Source: CAXBMB01 sp963976695 (GTDB taxonomy: Bacteria; Pseudomonadota; Alphaproteobacteria; Kiloniellales; DSM-21159). From it: DNA of 64,000 nucleotides. The stretch's first letter is position 1. Every line of letters starts with the position of its first letter. Made by a program: the position numbers and the translations under genes. The stretch is from NCBI GenBank assembly GCA_963976695.1, contig CAXBMB010000005.1, forward strand, positions 1-64,000, written 5' to 3'. Under the pieces are notes generated by a model, which was not told where the DNA came from, did not search any database, and worked only from the letters and a program-made list of their open reading frames with translations. Of this stretch, positions 1-7,873 are shown in pieces.

Positions 1-687
1 CTGCTCGATGATCCCGTGATCCATCACCACGATCCGATCGGCCATGGTCAGGGCTTCTTCCTGGTCGTGGGTAACCATGATGGTGGTTACCCCAAGGTTG
101 CGCTGCAACGTTTTGATTTCATGGCGCAAATGCGTTCTGACCTTGGCGTCCAACGCACTCAGGGGCTCGTCGAGCAACAGCAAGCCCGGCGACATGGCCA
201 AGGCGCGGGCCAACGCCACCCGCTGTTGCTGTCCGCCGGAAAGTTGCGCCGGATACTTTTCATCCTGATCTCGCAGACCGACCATCTCCAACAGCTCTTT
301 GACGCGGCGCTGTATGGTGGTTCGGCTGTCGCCCTTGTTTTCCAAACCATAGGCAACGTTGCGATGGATCGTCAGATTGGGAAAAAGCGCATAGGACTGA
401 AAGACGATGCCAAAATCACGCCCGGAAGGCGGCAGCGCGGAAATGTCTCTATCGCCCTGCAAAATCGTTCCGTAGGTCTGAATATCCAACCCGGCGATCG
501 CGCGCAGCAAGGTGGTCTTGCCGCAGCCGGACGGACCGAGAAAGCACACAAACTCACCTTGGTTGATAACCAGGGAAACGTCTTTCAGCGCGGTAAAGCT
601 GCCAAAGTTCTTGGTCAGATTATCGATGCGCAGATAGGGCGTTTTGCTGATCTGTTGGACATCCGGCATGGCAATATCTTTGGGCAT
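1..687 (-). CDS. ABC transporter ATPase, 2-aminoethylphosphonate (PhnT) type, 3' end outside window
   Basis: ATP-hydrolysing subunit of an importer, acting at the inner face of the membrane. 229 codons are visible and the frame runs open off the window edge, so the C-terminal regulatory part is missing. Seen: Walker A GPSGCGKT at residues 51-58, Q-loop FQSYALFP near 96, signature LSGGQQQR at 149-156, Walker B LLLLDEP at 169-175, switch His in VTHDQEEA near 207. It lies downstream of and in the same direction as the binding-protein gene at 909-1949, which belongs to the aminoethylphosphonate family, so the pair probably imports phosphonate; a ferric-iron or polyamine ATPase of the same superfamily is the alternative. 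The start is uncertain: ATG at 687 or at 669, neither with a good ribosome site. The permease is expected beyond the window. Confidence 0.88.
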   Translation of the reverse strand, partial: MPKDIAMPDVQQISKTPYLRIDNLTKNFGSFTALKDVSLVINQGEFVCFLGPSGCGKTTLLRAIAGLDIQTYGTILQGDRDISALPPSGRDFGIVFQSYALFPNLTIHRNVAYGLENKGDSRTTIQRRVKELLEMVGLRDQDEKYPAQLSGGQQQRVALARALAMSPGLLLLDEPLSALDAKVRTHLRHEIKTLQRNLGVTTIMVTHDQEEALTMADRIVVMDHGIIEQ

Positions 688-867
688 GAGTGGGGGAACT
701 CGTAGACCTGAGTGGGGCACGATCGGTGACCCCAGTCAACTTTACCGACCAAAGGGTCGGCGCGGTCGAAGCCGTTGGCCGAGATTTGCGCCACTGATTT
801 GAAAAAAAGCAAAAGGGGAAACAGAACCGTCGACCCGACAGGCCATTTCCCTAAAGCAAGGAAGCAG

Positions 868-893
868 CCCCCCTCGCCCACCGGCAAGGGGGG
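868..893 (-). terminator. Strong hairpin after the phosphonate-binding protein gene
   Basis: Eleven paired positions (six G-C pairs, then T-A, one G-T wobble, three G-C) around a four-base loop, lying just past the stop of the binding-protein gene. The following T-tract is weak, so it may attenuate rather than fully stop transcription into the ATPase gene. Confidence 0.6.
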
Positions 894-908
894 TGGCGTC
901 TGTCCTGC

Positions 909-1949
909 TTAGCCCTTGGGCTCGGACTTGCTGTCATAGCGCTTCTGCCATTCGTCAAGAATGGCGGAGCGATTGATGGCGGACCACTCGAAATCATTGT
1001 CGATCATGGCGTCACCGATATTCGCCGGGAAGTTTTCTACCGGCTTGGCGATCCCATCGATGGCAACGACGGCATAGCCTTCATTGTACAGTTTCATGGC
1101 ATCTGTCGAGACCAGCCAATTCATCAAGGTTTCGGCGTCCTCGGGATTTTGCGTGCCCTTGACAATGGCAGCGGCTTCCATCTCCCAGCCGACGCCTTCG
1201 CTGGGCACCACCACCTCAACCGGCGCGCCCTTGGATTTCACCTTGGCGCCGCGATAGGCGAACGAAATGCCGATGGGATATTCGCCGGCGGCGGCCATGC
1301 GGCAGGGTTTGGAGCCGGAATGGGTATAGGTAGCGATGTTGCTGTGCAGACCATCCATGAAGGCCCAGCCGTCCTTTTCGCCAAAAATCTGCAGCCAGCT
1401 GGAAACATCCAGGAAGCCGGTGCCCGAGGAGTTGGGATTGGGCATCACCAGCTGTCCCTTGTATTCAGGCTTCAGCAGATCCTTCCAGGAGGTCGGCATG
1501 GGAAGGTTCTTCTTCTTGGCCTCCACCGTGTTGACGCAGACCGAGGCAACCCAGGCATCCATGCCAACCCAATAGGGCGGATTGGCGCTGTCGACGAATT
1601 TCTTGTTGAGCTTTTCCACACCCACCGGAGCGTAGGCTTCCAACATCCCCTCGGCCTTCATCACCAGCAACGAAGAGCCGGCCAGGCCCCAAATAATGTC
1701 AGCTTGGGGATTGTTTTTTTCGGCCAAAAGCTTGGCGGTGATAATGCCGGTCGAATCGCGCACCCAGTTGATCTTGATGTCCGGATAGGCGGCGTTGAAG
1801 CGTTCCGCGTATTTTTTCAAATCGTCCGCCTCCACGGCGGTATAAACCGTCAGTTCACCGGCTTGGGCCTGGCCAACCATTAAGGCAACCAGCGCGGTGG
1901 CCGCCATCAAAGAAGAGCGCCCAAAGCGTGTAAAAATTCCTGCCGTCAT
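909..1949 (-). CDS. Periplasmic substrate-binding protein, 2-aminoethylphosphonate ABC transporter type
   Basis: Extracytoplasmic solute-binding protein of 346 residues. A signal peptide is visible: a hydrophobic run at residues 14-25 and an AQA cleavage site at 28-30. The mature part begins GELTVYTAVE, as in the iron/phosphonate branch of type 2 binding proteins. The residues around WVRDSTGIITAKL and IIWGLAGSSLL fit what I recall of the PhnS2 (2-aminoethylphosphonate) family. The start ATG at 1949 has an AGGAG site eight to nine bases upstream. A hairpin at 868-893 follows, then the ATPase gene. The fold is secure; the ligand is an inference and ferric iron remains possible. Confidence 0.87.
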   Translation of the reverse strand: MTAGIFTRFGRSSLMAATALVALMVGQAQAGELTVYTAVEADDLKKYAERFNAAYPDIKINWVRDSTGIITAKLLAEKNNPQADIIWGLAGSSLLVMKAEGMLEAYAPVGVEKLNKKFVDSANPPYWVGMDAWVASVCVNTVEAKKKNLPMPTSWKDLLKPEYKGQLVMPNPNSSGTGFLDVSSWLQIFGEKDGWAFMDGLHSNIATYTHSGSKPCRMAAAGEYPIGISFAYRGAKVKSKGAPVEVVVPSEGVGWEMEAAAIVKGTQNPEDAETLMNWLVSTDAMKLYNEGYAVVAIDGIAKPVENFPANIGDAMIDNDFEWSAINRSAILDEWQKRYDSKSEPKG

Positions 1950-2244
1950 AAACCTGATCTCCTATATTTCATGAAACCGAAAGGAACAGCCGTTCCCGTC
2001 ACCCCTGGTACGTTGTTTGCCGAACCCACGTTGGTGTGAGCTCTTTGCTTATGGAGCCCTTTTTGGGCTCTTCACGTTCCGGCCACGCCGGATTCTGGCC
2101 AAGTCGCTTTGCTGGCCAAGAACTCTCTTTTTCCTCAAAACCGACCGCCACGGCCGGGCTCACCGATCCGATACTCCTCACCCCTGTGGCGGGCGCCTGA
2201 CAACAACATCGAAGCGCCGCGCCGCTTTCCCAGCCGGGCGCAGG
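1950..2244. other. Intergenic region with hairpins before the binding-protein gene
   Basis: No coding frame of quality. Two structures are visible: an inverted repeat GGAAC-AGCC-GTTCC at 1983-1996, 34-47 bases before the binding-protein start and so in operator position, and a stem GAGCCC/GGGCTC with a five-base loop at 2054-2070. No riboswitch family was recognised. Confidence 0.4.
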
Positions 2245-3966
2245 CTAGCTTCCGGCGACGTGAGCATTATCAGATTTTTGTTTCAGATTTTCATCGGCCT
2301 CCTTGGCTGATTCCGGATCGATAAGCCGGCTGGGACGCAGCGCGCCTTCTTCTTCCAGCCGCTGATAGGCCACGGCGGCCAGGTGAGAGTTGATGCGCTT
2401 CAAATCGCGCAGGATGTCCAGATGAAGCGCCGAGGTTTCAATCGATTCGACCCGCCGGTTTCTTAGCCGATCGAGATGATTGGCATTGGCCTCAAGGTCC
2501 AGCGCGCGAAAGTGCGCCTTGGCCGCGATCAGCCGGCGGGCCTCGCCGATGTCATTGGACATGAAGACCGACAAGCTCAACTGCATGGTGTCCAGCACCG
2601 CCGCATGAAGGTCGCAGATTTCGCGCCAGCCCTCCTTGGAAAAGCTCAGCTTCTTTTTACCTTTGCGCCGGGCGACCGGCAGCAACGAGGTGTCGATGAT
2701 GTCGGCGACCTGTTCCAGATTGGTGGCATAGGCCAACACCTGATCAAGCCGCGTGAGATCCTTGCTTGACAGGTCGTCGCGTGAAATTTGCGTGATAAAG
2801 AACTTGATGTCCTCATTCACCCGATCGACTTCCTCGCCAATCACCGATATCTCGTCGGTGTTCAGCTTGCTGTTGGGATCAAACGCGTCCACGCAACGGC
2901 GCAGCATCACCTCCACGGAATCAGCCATCCGCAGGGTTTCGCGCGTGGCGCAAGACAAGGCGATTTGGGGGCGTTCCTGGGCGCGCTCATCAAGATAGCG
3001 CGCGCCCCCCTCCACCTCATTGCCCAGGTCCGCTCGGTCCGGCACGATCATTTCCGTCGCCTTCACCACAAGCGCGATCAGCGGCAGGAAAATCAACGCC
3101 AGCGTCAAGTTGAAGAGGGTGTGAAAGTTCGCCACCTGGCGCGCCACATCGTCGCCCAGCAGGTCGGCGAAGGGCACCAGGGCGCTGATGAAAGGCAGCA
3201 TCATCAACATGCCGCTCACCCGGAAAATCAAATTCCCGATCGGGATACGACGCGCCGGGGGCGTGGCCTTCATTGTCAGCGCCAAAGGAATCAACGCCGA
3301 TCCCACGTTGGCGCCCAACACCAGGGCAAAGGCCAGGGATACGGGCAGCGCGCCACCCAAGGCCAGCGACATTACCAAGATCACCAGCGCCACCGAGGAG
3401 TGCATCACCCAGGTCAGCACAATCGCCAGCAACACACCCAAAATCGGGTCATAGGCCAGGGCCGAAATCACCATTTTCAGCGTCTCGCTATCGCGCAGCC
3501 CTTCGGTCGCGCTGACAATCAGGGTCAGCGACAAGAACAGCAACCCCAAGCCAATAAACACCCGGCCCAAATGGCGACGGATCGGCGCCTCGCTGGTGAG
3601 GAACAGCAAGACGCCAATCAACACCAGCAGCGGCGACAGCCAGGTGATCTTCAAGGAGAGCACCTGAACCACCACGGTGGAGCCAAGGTCGGCGCCGAGC
3701 ATCAGAGCCAAGGCGGCCCCGGTCGTGATCAAGCCGCGGCTGGCGAAGGACACGGCGAGCAATCCGGTCGCCGAGGACGACTGCAACAGCCCCGACGAGG
3801 CAATACCCATCAGAAAGGAGGTGAAGCGGTTTTTTGTCGACCACCCCAAGAACCGCCGCAGGTCGGCGCCATAAGCCCGCATGATCCCGGTTCGGATCAT
3901 CCGGATGGCCCAGAGCAACAGCGCCACACCGCCGGCGATATTAAGGAGAATTTCTGACCCGCTCAT
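2245..3966 (-). CDS. Na/Pi cotransporter family membrane protein with PhoU-like C-terminal domain
   Basis: Sodium-dependent phosphate symporter of the inner membrane, 573 residues. Residues 1-310 hold about eight hydrophobic segments with the two inverted half-repeats of this family, including QSSSATG at 62-68 and MHSSVAL at 188-194. Residues 340-550 are soluble, helical and charged, as in the PhoU-like tail of the long NptA/YjbB-type proteins. ATG at 3966 fits the family N terminus (MSGSEILLNIAGGVALLLWA). An upstream open frame ending at 3963 overlaps this start by four bases (see the gap entry). Together with the phosphonate transporter it suggests a phosphorus-acquisition patch. Whether it imports or exports phosphate cannot be told from sequence. 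Confidence 0.9.
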   Translation of the reverse strand: MSGSEILLNIAGGVALLLWAIRMIRTGIMRAYGADLRRFLGWSTKNRFTSFLMGIASSGLLQSSSATGLLAVSFASRGLITTGAALALMLGADLGSTVVVQVLSLKITWLSPLLVLIGVLLFLTSEAPIRRHLGRVFIGLGLLFLSLTLIVSATEGLRDSETLKMVISALAYDPILGVLLAIVLTWVMHSSVALVILVMSLALGGALPVSLAFALVLGANVGSALIPLALTMKATPPARRIPIGNLIFRVSGMLMMLPFISALVPFADLLGDDVARQVANFHTLFNLTLALIFLPLIALVVKATEMIVPDRADLGNEVEGGARYLDERAQERPQIALSCATRETLRMADSVEVMLRRCVDAFDPNSKLNTDEISVIGEEVDRVNEDIKFFITQISRDDLSSKDLTRLDQVLAYATNLEQVADIIDTSLLPVARRKGKKKLSFSKEGWREICDLHAAVLDTMQLSLSVFMSNDIGEARRLIAAKAHFRALDLEANANHLDRLRNRRVESIETSALHLDILRDLKRINSHLAAVAYQRLEEEGALRPSRLIDPESAKEADENLKQKSDNAHVAGS

Positions 3967-4120
3967 CGCGGCGTCTCCCCCGACCGGGCGGGGCGGGACC
4001 CGGCAGGCGCGGCGCGGCGCGCGCGCCGCAATCCCTGACGCGGGCTCTCAACGGTTGTTCGGAAAAAAGTCCTGTAAGCGGTCTTCAACAAAATATCGCG
4101 GCCCTTTCGTTCCTCTGTTG

Positions 4121-4201
4121 CGGTCATCCGCATGACCTCTTCTCGCACGGTCATCGGCATCGCCTCATGTCTCACGGTCACCCGCATGGTTTCGTGTTGT
4201 T
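4121..4201. repeat. Three imperfect 27-base tandem repeats
   Basis: Copies start at 4121, 4148 and 4175, each beginning CGGTCAYSSGCAT. Read on the minus strand in the frame that ends at 3963, each gives a nine-residue unit of the type M-x-M/V-T-V/A-R/T-x-E-x. The period is a multiple of three, which is compatible with coding but not proof of it. Confidence 0.75.
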
Positions 4202-4315
4202 TCGAACCAAGGAACAGTGGCGCTAGTTTTGCGCCTCTCGAGCTATTCATCAATTCGATATTATCAATAGCAGAAATAGGCTTACTCTATAGAACGCAAG
4301 CCCGGTGCCATAAAA

Positions 4316-4333
4316 CTGTAATATAACTGTAAT
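4316..4333 (+). promoter_or_regulatory. Pho-box-like direct repeat
   Basis: CTGTAAT, a four-base AT spacer, then CTGTAAT: two identical seven-base half-sites with an 11-base period, matching the layout of PhoB boxes (CTGTCAT-N4-CTGTCAT) with one base changed per half. It lies 350 bases upstream of the phosphate cotransporter but is oriented towards the opposite strand, where no recognised gene follows for almost 800 bases. Confidence 0.5.
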
Positions 4334-4848
4334 GCGAAACCGCCCACAAGCGCCAACATATGCTGCGTCACCGCCGAAACTATTCTGTCGCTTCCCATCA
4401 AGCCGTTGATCTGTTTTGGTTTCTCATCCGTTCTCGGCAAGTGCCAGACACCCCGCCCCGCGCAAGATCGCGAACCGGCCGCAGCGGATCCGCAGGGGTG
4501 CGCGGCGCATCCCCGGGACCAGCCCTTGGCGATGATCGCCGGCGTCCAGACACGGAATGAGGGTCACCTGGACCGGCGCGGCGGGTCAATGAACAACAGA
4601 TGACAAAGCTGTTGCGATATCGTGACTATCCACAGGCAGCCAACCGCGTGACCGGCCCGCGTTGGCGGCGGATCGCGGTTTACCCCGATTTTCAGGCAGC
4701 GTCCGGTGGTCGCGAAGCCGTCGCCGCCGCTTGTCATCTCCCGCAGGCGGGTCGCGCGCCGACAGCCGAAGACACGACGAAAAAGCGCGGCCAACGTTGC
4801 GACCGGCGTCGCCGTTTCAGGCGCGGCAGATTCAAATGTCTGACTTTT

Positions 4849-4874
4849 CCCTGGCCGGCGGGGGCCGGGGTTTT
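4849..4874 (+). terminator. Hairpin followed by four T
   Basis: CCCTGGCC pairs with GGCCGGGG (one wobble) around a six-base loop, followed by TTTT. It lies between the Pho-box-like site and doeA with no gene directly upstream on this strand. Confidence 0.4.
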
Positions 4875-5114
4875 GTCACTCGGGTCCAAAGGCGGCCAAA
4901 CCCGGATGGGTGGCGAATTCGTAGTCACTTTTCGGTAAATCCATGATACCCACAAAAACCCTTATCGCGATTGAGGCTGGGGTGGTTTAGCTGTCGGGTC
5001 GTGCCGCTGGTCTGTCTTGCGGGTGTGGCCTTTGCCGCGCCCAACCTGTGACGCGACGGAAGACTTATCGAGTCCTTGTCGATCCCGCCTTTTGCAATAG
5101 GAGCAACGCGGTTC

Positions 5115-6293
5115 ATGAGCGCAGCATTGAATTTTGATCGCAACGAATATCGCGCCCGGCTGGCCAAGACCCGGCTGGCGATGGAAGCTCAGGGTTTTGA
5201 CCTGTTGATCGTGACCGACCCGTCAAATATGGCCTGGCTTACTGGTTATGACGGCTGGTCGTTCTATACCCACCAGTGCGTGCTGATCTCCGGCGCGGGC
5301 GACCCGATTTGGTACGGCCGCGGCATGGACGCCAAGGGGGCGCTGCGCACGGTCTATATGGCCGAGTCCAATATCATTGGCTATCCCGACGACTATGTGC
5401 AGTCAACCGAACGCCACCCCATGGATCATCTCAGTGCCGAACTGCACGCCCGCGGCTGGGCAAAGCAGCGCATCGGCGTCGAGATGGACAACTACTATTT
5501 CAGCGCCGCCGCCTACGCCGCCTTGCAGCGCCATCTGCCCGACGCACGCTTCGGCGACAGCACCGGCCTGGTCAACTGGCAACGATTGATCAAATCGCCT
5601 CAGGAAATCACCTACATGCGCAAGGCCGCGCGCTTGGTGGAGGGCATGTTCGAGCGCATCTTGGACAAGGCCGAGGTGGGGATGCCAAAGAACCAGTTGG
5701 TTGCTGAAATCTACCATGCCGGCATCGCCGGCACCGCGGGGATCGGCGGCGATTACCCGGCCATCGTGCCCATGCTGCCCACCGGCGCGGACGCCTCGGC
5801 CCCCCACCTCACCTGGGACGAGCGGCCGTTTGCAGCCAACCAAGGCACCTTTTTCGAGCTTGCCGGTTGCTACAAGCGCTACCACTGCCCGTTGGCCCGA
5901 ACGCTCTATTTCGGCGATCCGCCCAGCCAGATGCGCCGGGCGGAAGAAGCTTTGTGCGAAGGTCTGGCCGCCGGCATGGCGGCGGCCAAGCCCGGCAACC
6001 GCTGTGAGGATATCAACGCCGCCTGGCAAGCGGTCATCGCCCGCTATGGCATCGTAAAAGACAGCCGTTGTGGCTATTCCATTGGCTTGAGCTATCCCCC
6101 CGACTGGGGCGAGCGCACCATCAGCCTGCGCCAGGGCGACCGGACCAAACTGAAGCCGGGAATGACCTTTCACTTCATGCCCGGGCTGTGGTTCGACGAC
6201 TGGGGGATGGAAATTACCGAAAGTCTGCTGATTACCGAACAGGGAGTCGAGGCCCTGGCCTCGGTGCCGCGCCACCTTTTCGTCAAGGATTAA
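5115..6293 (+). CDS. doeA: Ectoine hydrolase DoeA (M24 creatinase/prolidase fold)
   Basis: Opens the ring of the compatible solute ectoine to N-acetyl-diaminobutyrate in the cytoplasm. 392 residues, the usual family length. The N-terminal creatinase-like domain carries the DoeA-typical SNMAWLTGYDGWSFYTHQ near residue 40, and the C-terminal pita-bread domain contains GGDYPAIVPMLPTGA and ends HFMPGLWFDDWGMEITES. The canonical second metal Asp of M24 peptidases is not obvious (FFELAGCY instead), as expected for this non-peptidase branch. ATG at 5115 has an AGGAG site 11 bases upstream; a start at 5076 would add 13 unrelated residues. Followed after three bases by doeB. The partner gene makes DoeA much more likely than a Pro-dipeptidase. 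Confidence 0.9.
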   Translation: MSAALNFDRNEYRARLAKTRLAMEAQGFDLLIVTDPSNMAWLTGYDGWSFYTHQCVLISGAGDPIWYGRGMDAKGALRTVYMAESNIIGYPDDYVQSTERHPMDHLSAELHARGWAKQRIGVEMDNYYFSAAAYAALQRHLPDARFGDSTGLVNWQRLIKSPQEITYMRKAARLVEGMFERILDKAEVGMPKNQLVAEIYHAGIAGTAGIGGDYPAIVPMLPTGADASAPHLTWDERPFAANQGTFFELAGCYKRYHCPLARTLYFGDPPSQMRRAEEALCEGLAAGMAAAKPGNRCEDINAAWQAVIARYGIVKDSRCGYSIGLSYPPDWGERTISLRQGDRTKLKPGMTFHFMPGLWFDDWGMEITESLLITEQGVEALASVPRHLFVKD

Positions 6294-6296
6294 GTC

Positions 6297-7322
6297 ATGT
6301 CCCACGCCTCCCCTGAGCGCCCCTTGCCGCTCCGTCCCTCGCCGGTCTCGGCGACCTTGAACTTTGACCAACAGGGTAAGCAGCACGGCCATTTGACCCT
6401 TCCCTACTCGCGCGACGACTCGGCCTGGGGCGCGGTGATGATTCCGCTAACGGTGGTCAACAACGGCAGTGGACGCACCGCCCTGCTGACCGGCGCCAAT
6501 CATGGGGATGAATACGAAGGCCCGGTGGCGCTGTACGACCTGGCGGCCAAGCTGCAGCCGGCCGAGATTACCGGGCGGGTCATCATCATCCCGGCGATGA
6601 ATTTTCCCGCCTTCCTGGCCGGCCGGCGCACCTCGCCGATTGACAACGGAAACATGAACCGGGCATTCCCCGGTGCCCCCGACGGCCCCGTCACCGCCAA
6701 GATAGCCGACTACTTTCAACGCCACCTCCTGCCGCTGTCCGACGCCGTCCTGGACATCCATGCGGGTGGCAAGACACTGAACTTCCTTCCCTTCGCCGCC
6801 GCGCACATCCTGCCGGACGCGGTCAAGCAAGCAGCCTGCGAAGCAGCGATGAGGGCGTTTGGCGCGCCCTATCAACTGTTGCTTCAGGAGTTGGACAGCG
6901 TGGGCATGTACGACAGCGCGGCCGAGGAGATGGGAAAGATTTTCATTTCCACCGAGCTGGGCGGCGGCGGCAGTTCCACCGCCTACAGCAACCAAATCGC
7001 CAAGCGCGGTATCCGCAACTTTCTCAAGCACCTCGGTATTCTCAAGGGGGCGCCGGAGCCTTCGATCCCGCCGTCGGTGACCCTGCACATGTCCGACGAT
7101 CACTGTTTTATCCACTGTCGGTCGCGCGGACTGGTGGAGTATTTGGTGGATCTGGGCGACAGCGTCGAGCCGGGCCAGCCCGTGGTGCAGGTTTACCCGC
7201 TCGACCACACCGGGGTCGCGCCGCAGGTCTATTGCGCGCGGATGACGGGGCTGCTGGTTGGTCGGCATTTTCCCGGCCTGACCCAGCCCGGCGACACCTT
7301 GGCGCTGATCGCGCAACGCTAG
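6297..7322 (+). CDS. doeB: N-acetyl-diaminobutyrate deacetylase DoeB
   Basis: Zinc hydrolase of the succinylglutamate desuccinylase/aspartoacylase family that removes acetate from N-alpha-acetyl-2,4-diaminobutyrate, the step after DoeA. 341 residues. Zinc ligands are visible: His69 and Glu72 in GANHGDEYEGP and His155 in LDIHAGG; NMNRAFPG near 119-126 is the substrate-binding block. The C-terminal beta domain (residues 250-341) is present. It starts three bases after doeA, so the two are co-transcribed. The usual partners doeC (dehydrogenase), doeD (class III transaminase) and the regulator doeX are not in the window, so the fate of diaminobutyrate is not explained locally. Confidence 0.9.
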   Translation: MSHASPERPLPLRPSPVSATLNFDQQGKQHGHLTLPYSRDDSAWGAVMIPLTVVNNGSGRTALLTGANHGDEYEGPVALYDLAAKLQPAEITGRVIIIPAMNFPAFLAGRRTSPIDNGNMNRAFPGAPDGPVTAKIADYFQRHLLPLSDAVLDIHAGGKTLNFLPFAAAHILPDAVKQAACEAAMRAFGAPYQLLLQELDSVGMYDSAAEEMGKIFISTELGGGGSSTAYSNQIAKRGIRNFLKHLGILKGAPEPSIPPSVTLHMSDDHCFIHCRSRGLVEYLVDLGDSVEPGQPVVQVYPLDHTGVAPQVYCARMTGLLVGRHFPGLTQPGDTLALIAQR

Positions 7323-7352
7323 AGTCCGACCTTGCCGTCTGCGCCCCGAGCC

Positions 7353-7393
7353 TGTGATCGACGACGTCAGAAGCGCTGGACGCTTCGCCGCTG
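7353..7393 (+). repeat. Dispersed palindromic repeat, copy D (partial)
   Basis: 41 bases holding TGTGATCGAC, seven variable bases, GAAGCGC, four bases, then CGCTTCGCCGCTG. Identical to the matching part of the copy at 23408-23487 at 32 of 41 positions without gaps. The GAAGCG/CGCTTC pair can form a hairpin. Confidence 0.6.
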
Positions 7394-7488
7394 TCGTGAA
7401 ACGCACGGGGTCGAACACCCCAAGCCCGGAAACGCCGGCCATTCAGGGAATTTTTCGCGAACTTGGCGTCACGGTTTTTAAGGGAGTT

Positions 7489-7566
7489 TGGGGTGGCCGA
7501 GGGGACTTGAACCCCCGACCTCCTGGACCACAACCAGGCGCTCTAACCAACTGAGCTACGGCCACC
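7489..7566 (-). tRNA. tRNA-His (anticodon GTG)
   Basis: Complete cloverleaf on the minus strand: acceptor GTGGCCG/CGGCCAC, D-arm with AGCTCAGTTGGTTAGAGC, anticodon stem CCTGG/CCAGG with loop TTGTGGT (anticodon GTG), T-arm GGGGGTTCAAGTCCCC. The extra G at position -1 that marks histidine tRNA is encoded at 7566, opposite discriminator C at 7492, and CCA is encoded at 7489-7491. Confidence 0.97.
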
Positions 7567-7873
7567 ACCTTGTTCGATGAGCTTCACAGATCCGCAAGCC
7601 CTCGCGGATCCAGCATGAAGGCGCAACCTTCTGCTCATCGGAGGCCCGCTATTTATCGGTCGGGCGCATCTTCGTCAAGCACCCTCTTACTTCCAAGTGA
7701 CATTTCCCGTTGTTCTGTTTAGAAAGGCCTGCCGCTATAGCGCTTTTCGTCCCGGCCAAATCACCGTTGCTGGACCAGCCCAAGCAAGAATCGACGCAAA
7801 ACCGGCGTGGAAAGGCGCGGGCAGCCTGACATCGCGCGTCGCCCATCTGTTTTATCCATTGGAGACCATCCCC
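7567..7873. other. Spacer between tRNA-His and the aminotransferase
   Basis: No gene seen. An inverted repeat GATCCGC/GCGGATC at 7589-7610 lies just upstream of the tRNA on its own strand. The aminotransferase frame stays open through here, but the family N terminus and a good ribosome site place its start at 7874. Confidence 0.4.

Larger units (their letters stand above)
3967..5114. other. Gene-poor 1.1 kb stretch
   Basis: No frame here looks like a known protein. Contents seen: three 27-base tandem repeats (4121-4201), an AT-rich patch at 4240-4335 ending in a Pho-box-like repeat, and a hairpin with T-tract at 4849-4874. A minus-strand frame from ATG 4250 to 3963 overlaps the cotransporter start in ATGA fashion and encodes the nine-residue repeats, but has no ribosome site and its C-terminal third looks like translated non-coding DNA. 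A promoter for doeA must lie in the last 150 bases, but I cannot place it. Confidence 0.5.

Noticed and set aside
3826..3850. A GTCGACCACC stretch resembling the dispersed repeat core
   Set aside because: It lies inside the cotransporter coding sequence and lacks the GAAGCG/CGCTTC hairpin at the right spacing.
2788..3957. A 389-codon plus-strand frame opposite the Na/Pi cotransporter
   Set aside because: Low-complexity His/Gln/Arg translation and complete overlap with a well-supported membrane protein.
4360..4938. Several plus-strand frames of 60-112 codons in the gene-poor stretch
   Set aside because: Overlapping frames in all phases, Arg/Pro/Gly-rich, no ribosome sites; treated as non-coding.
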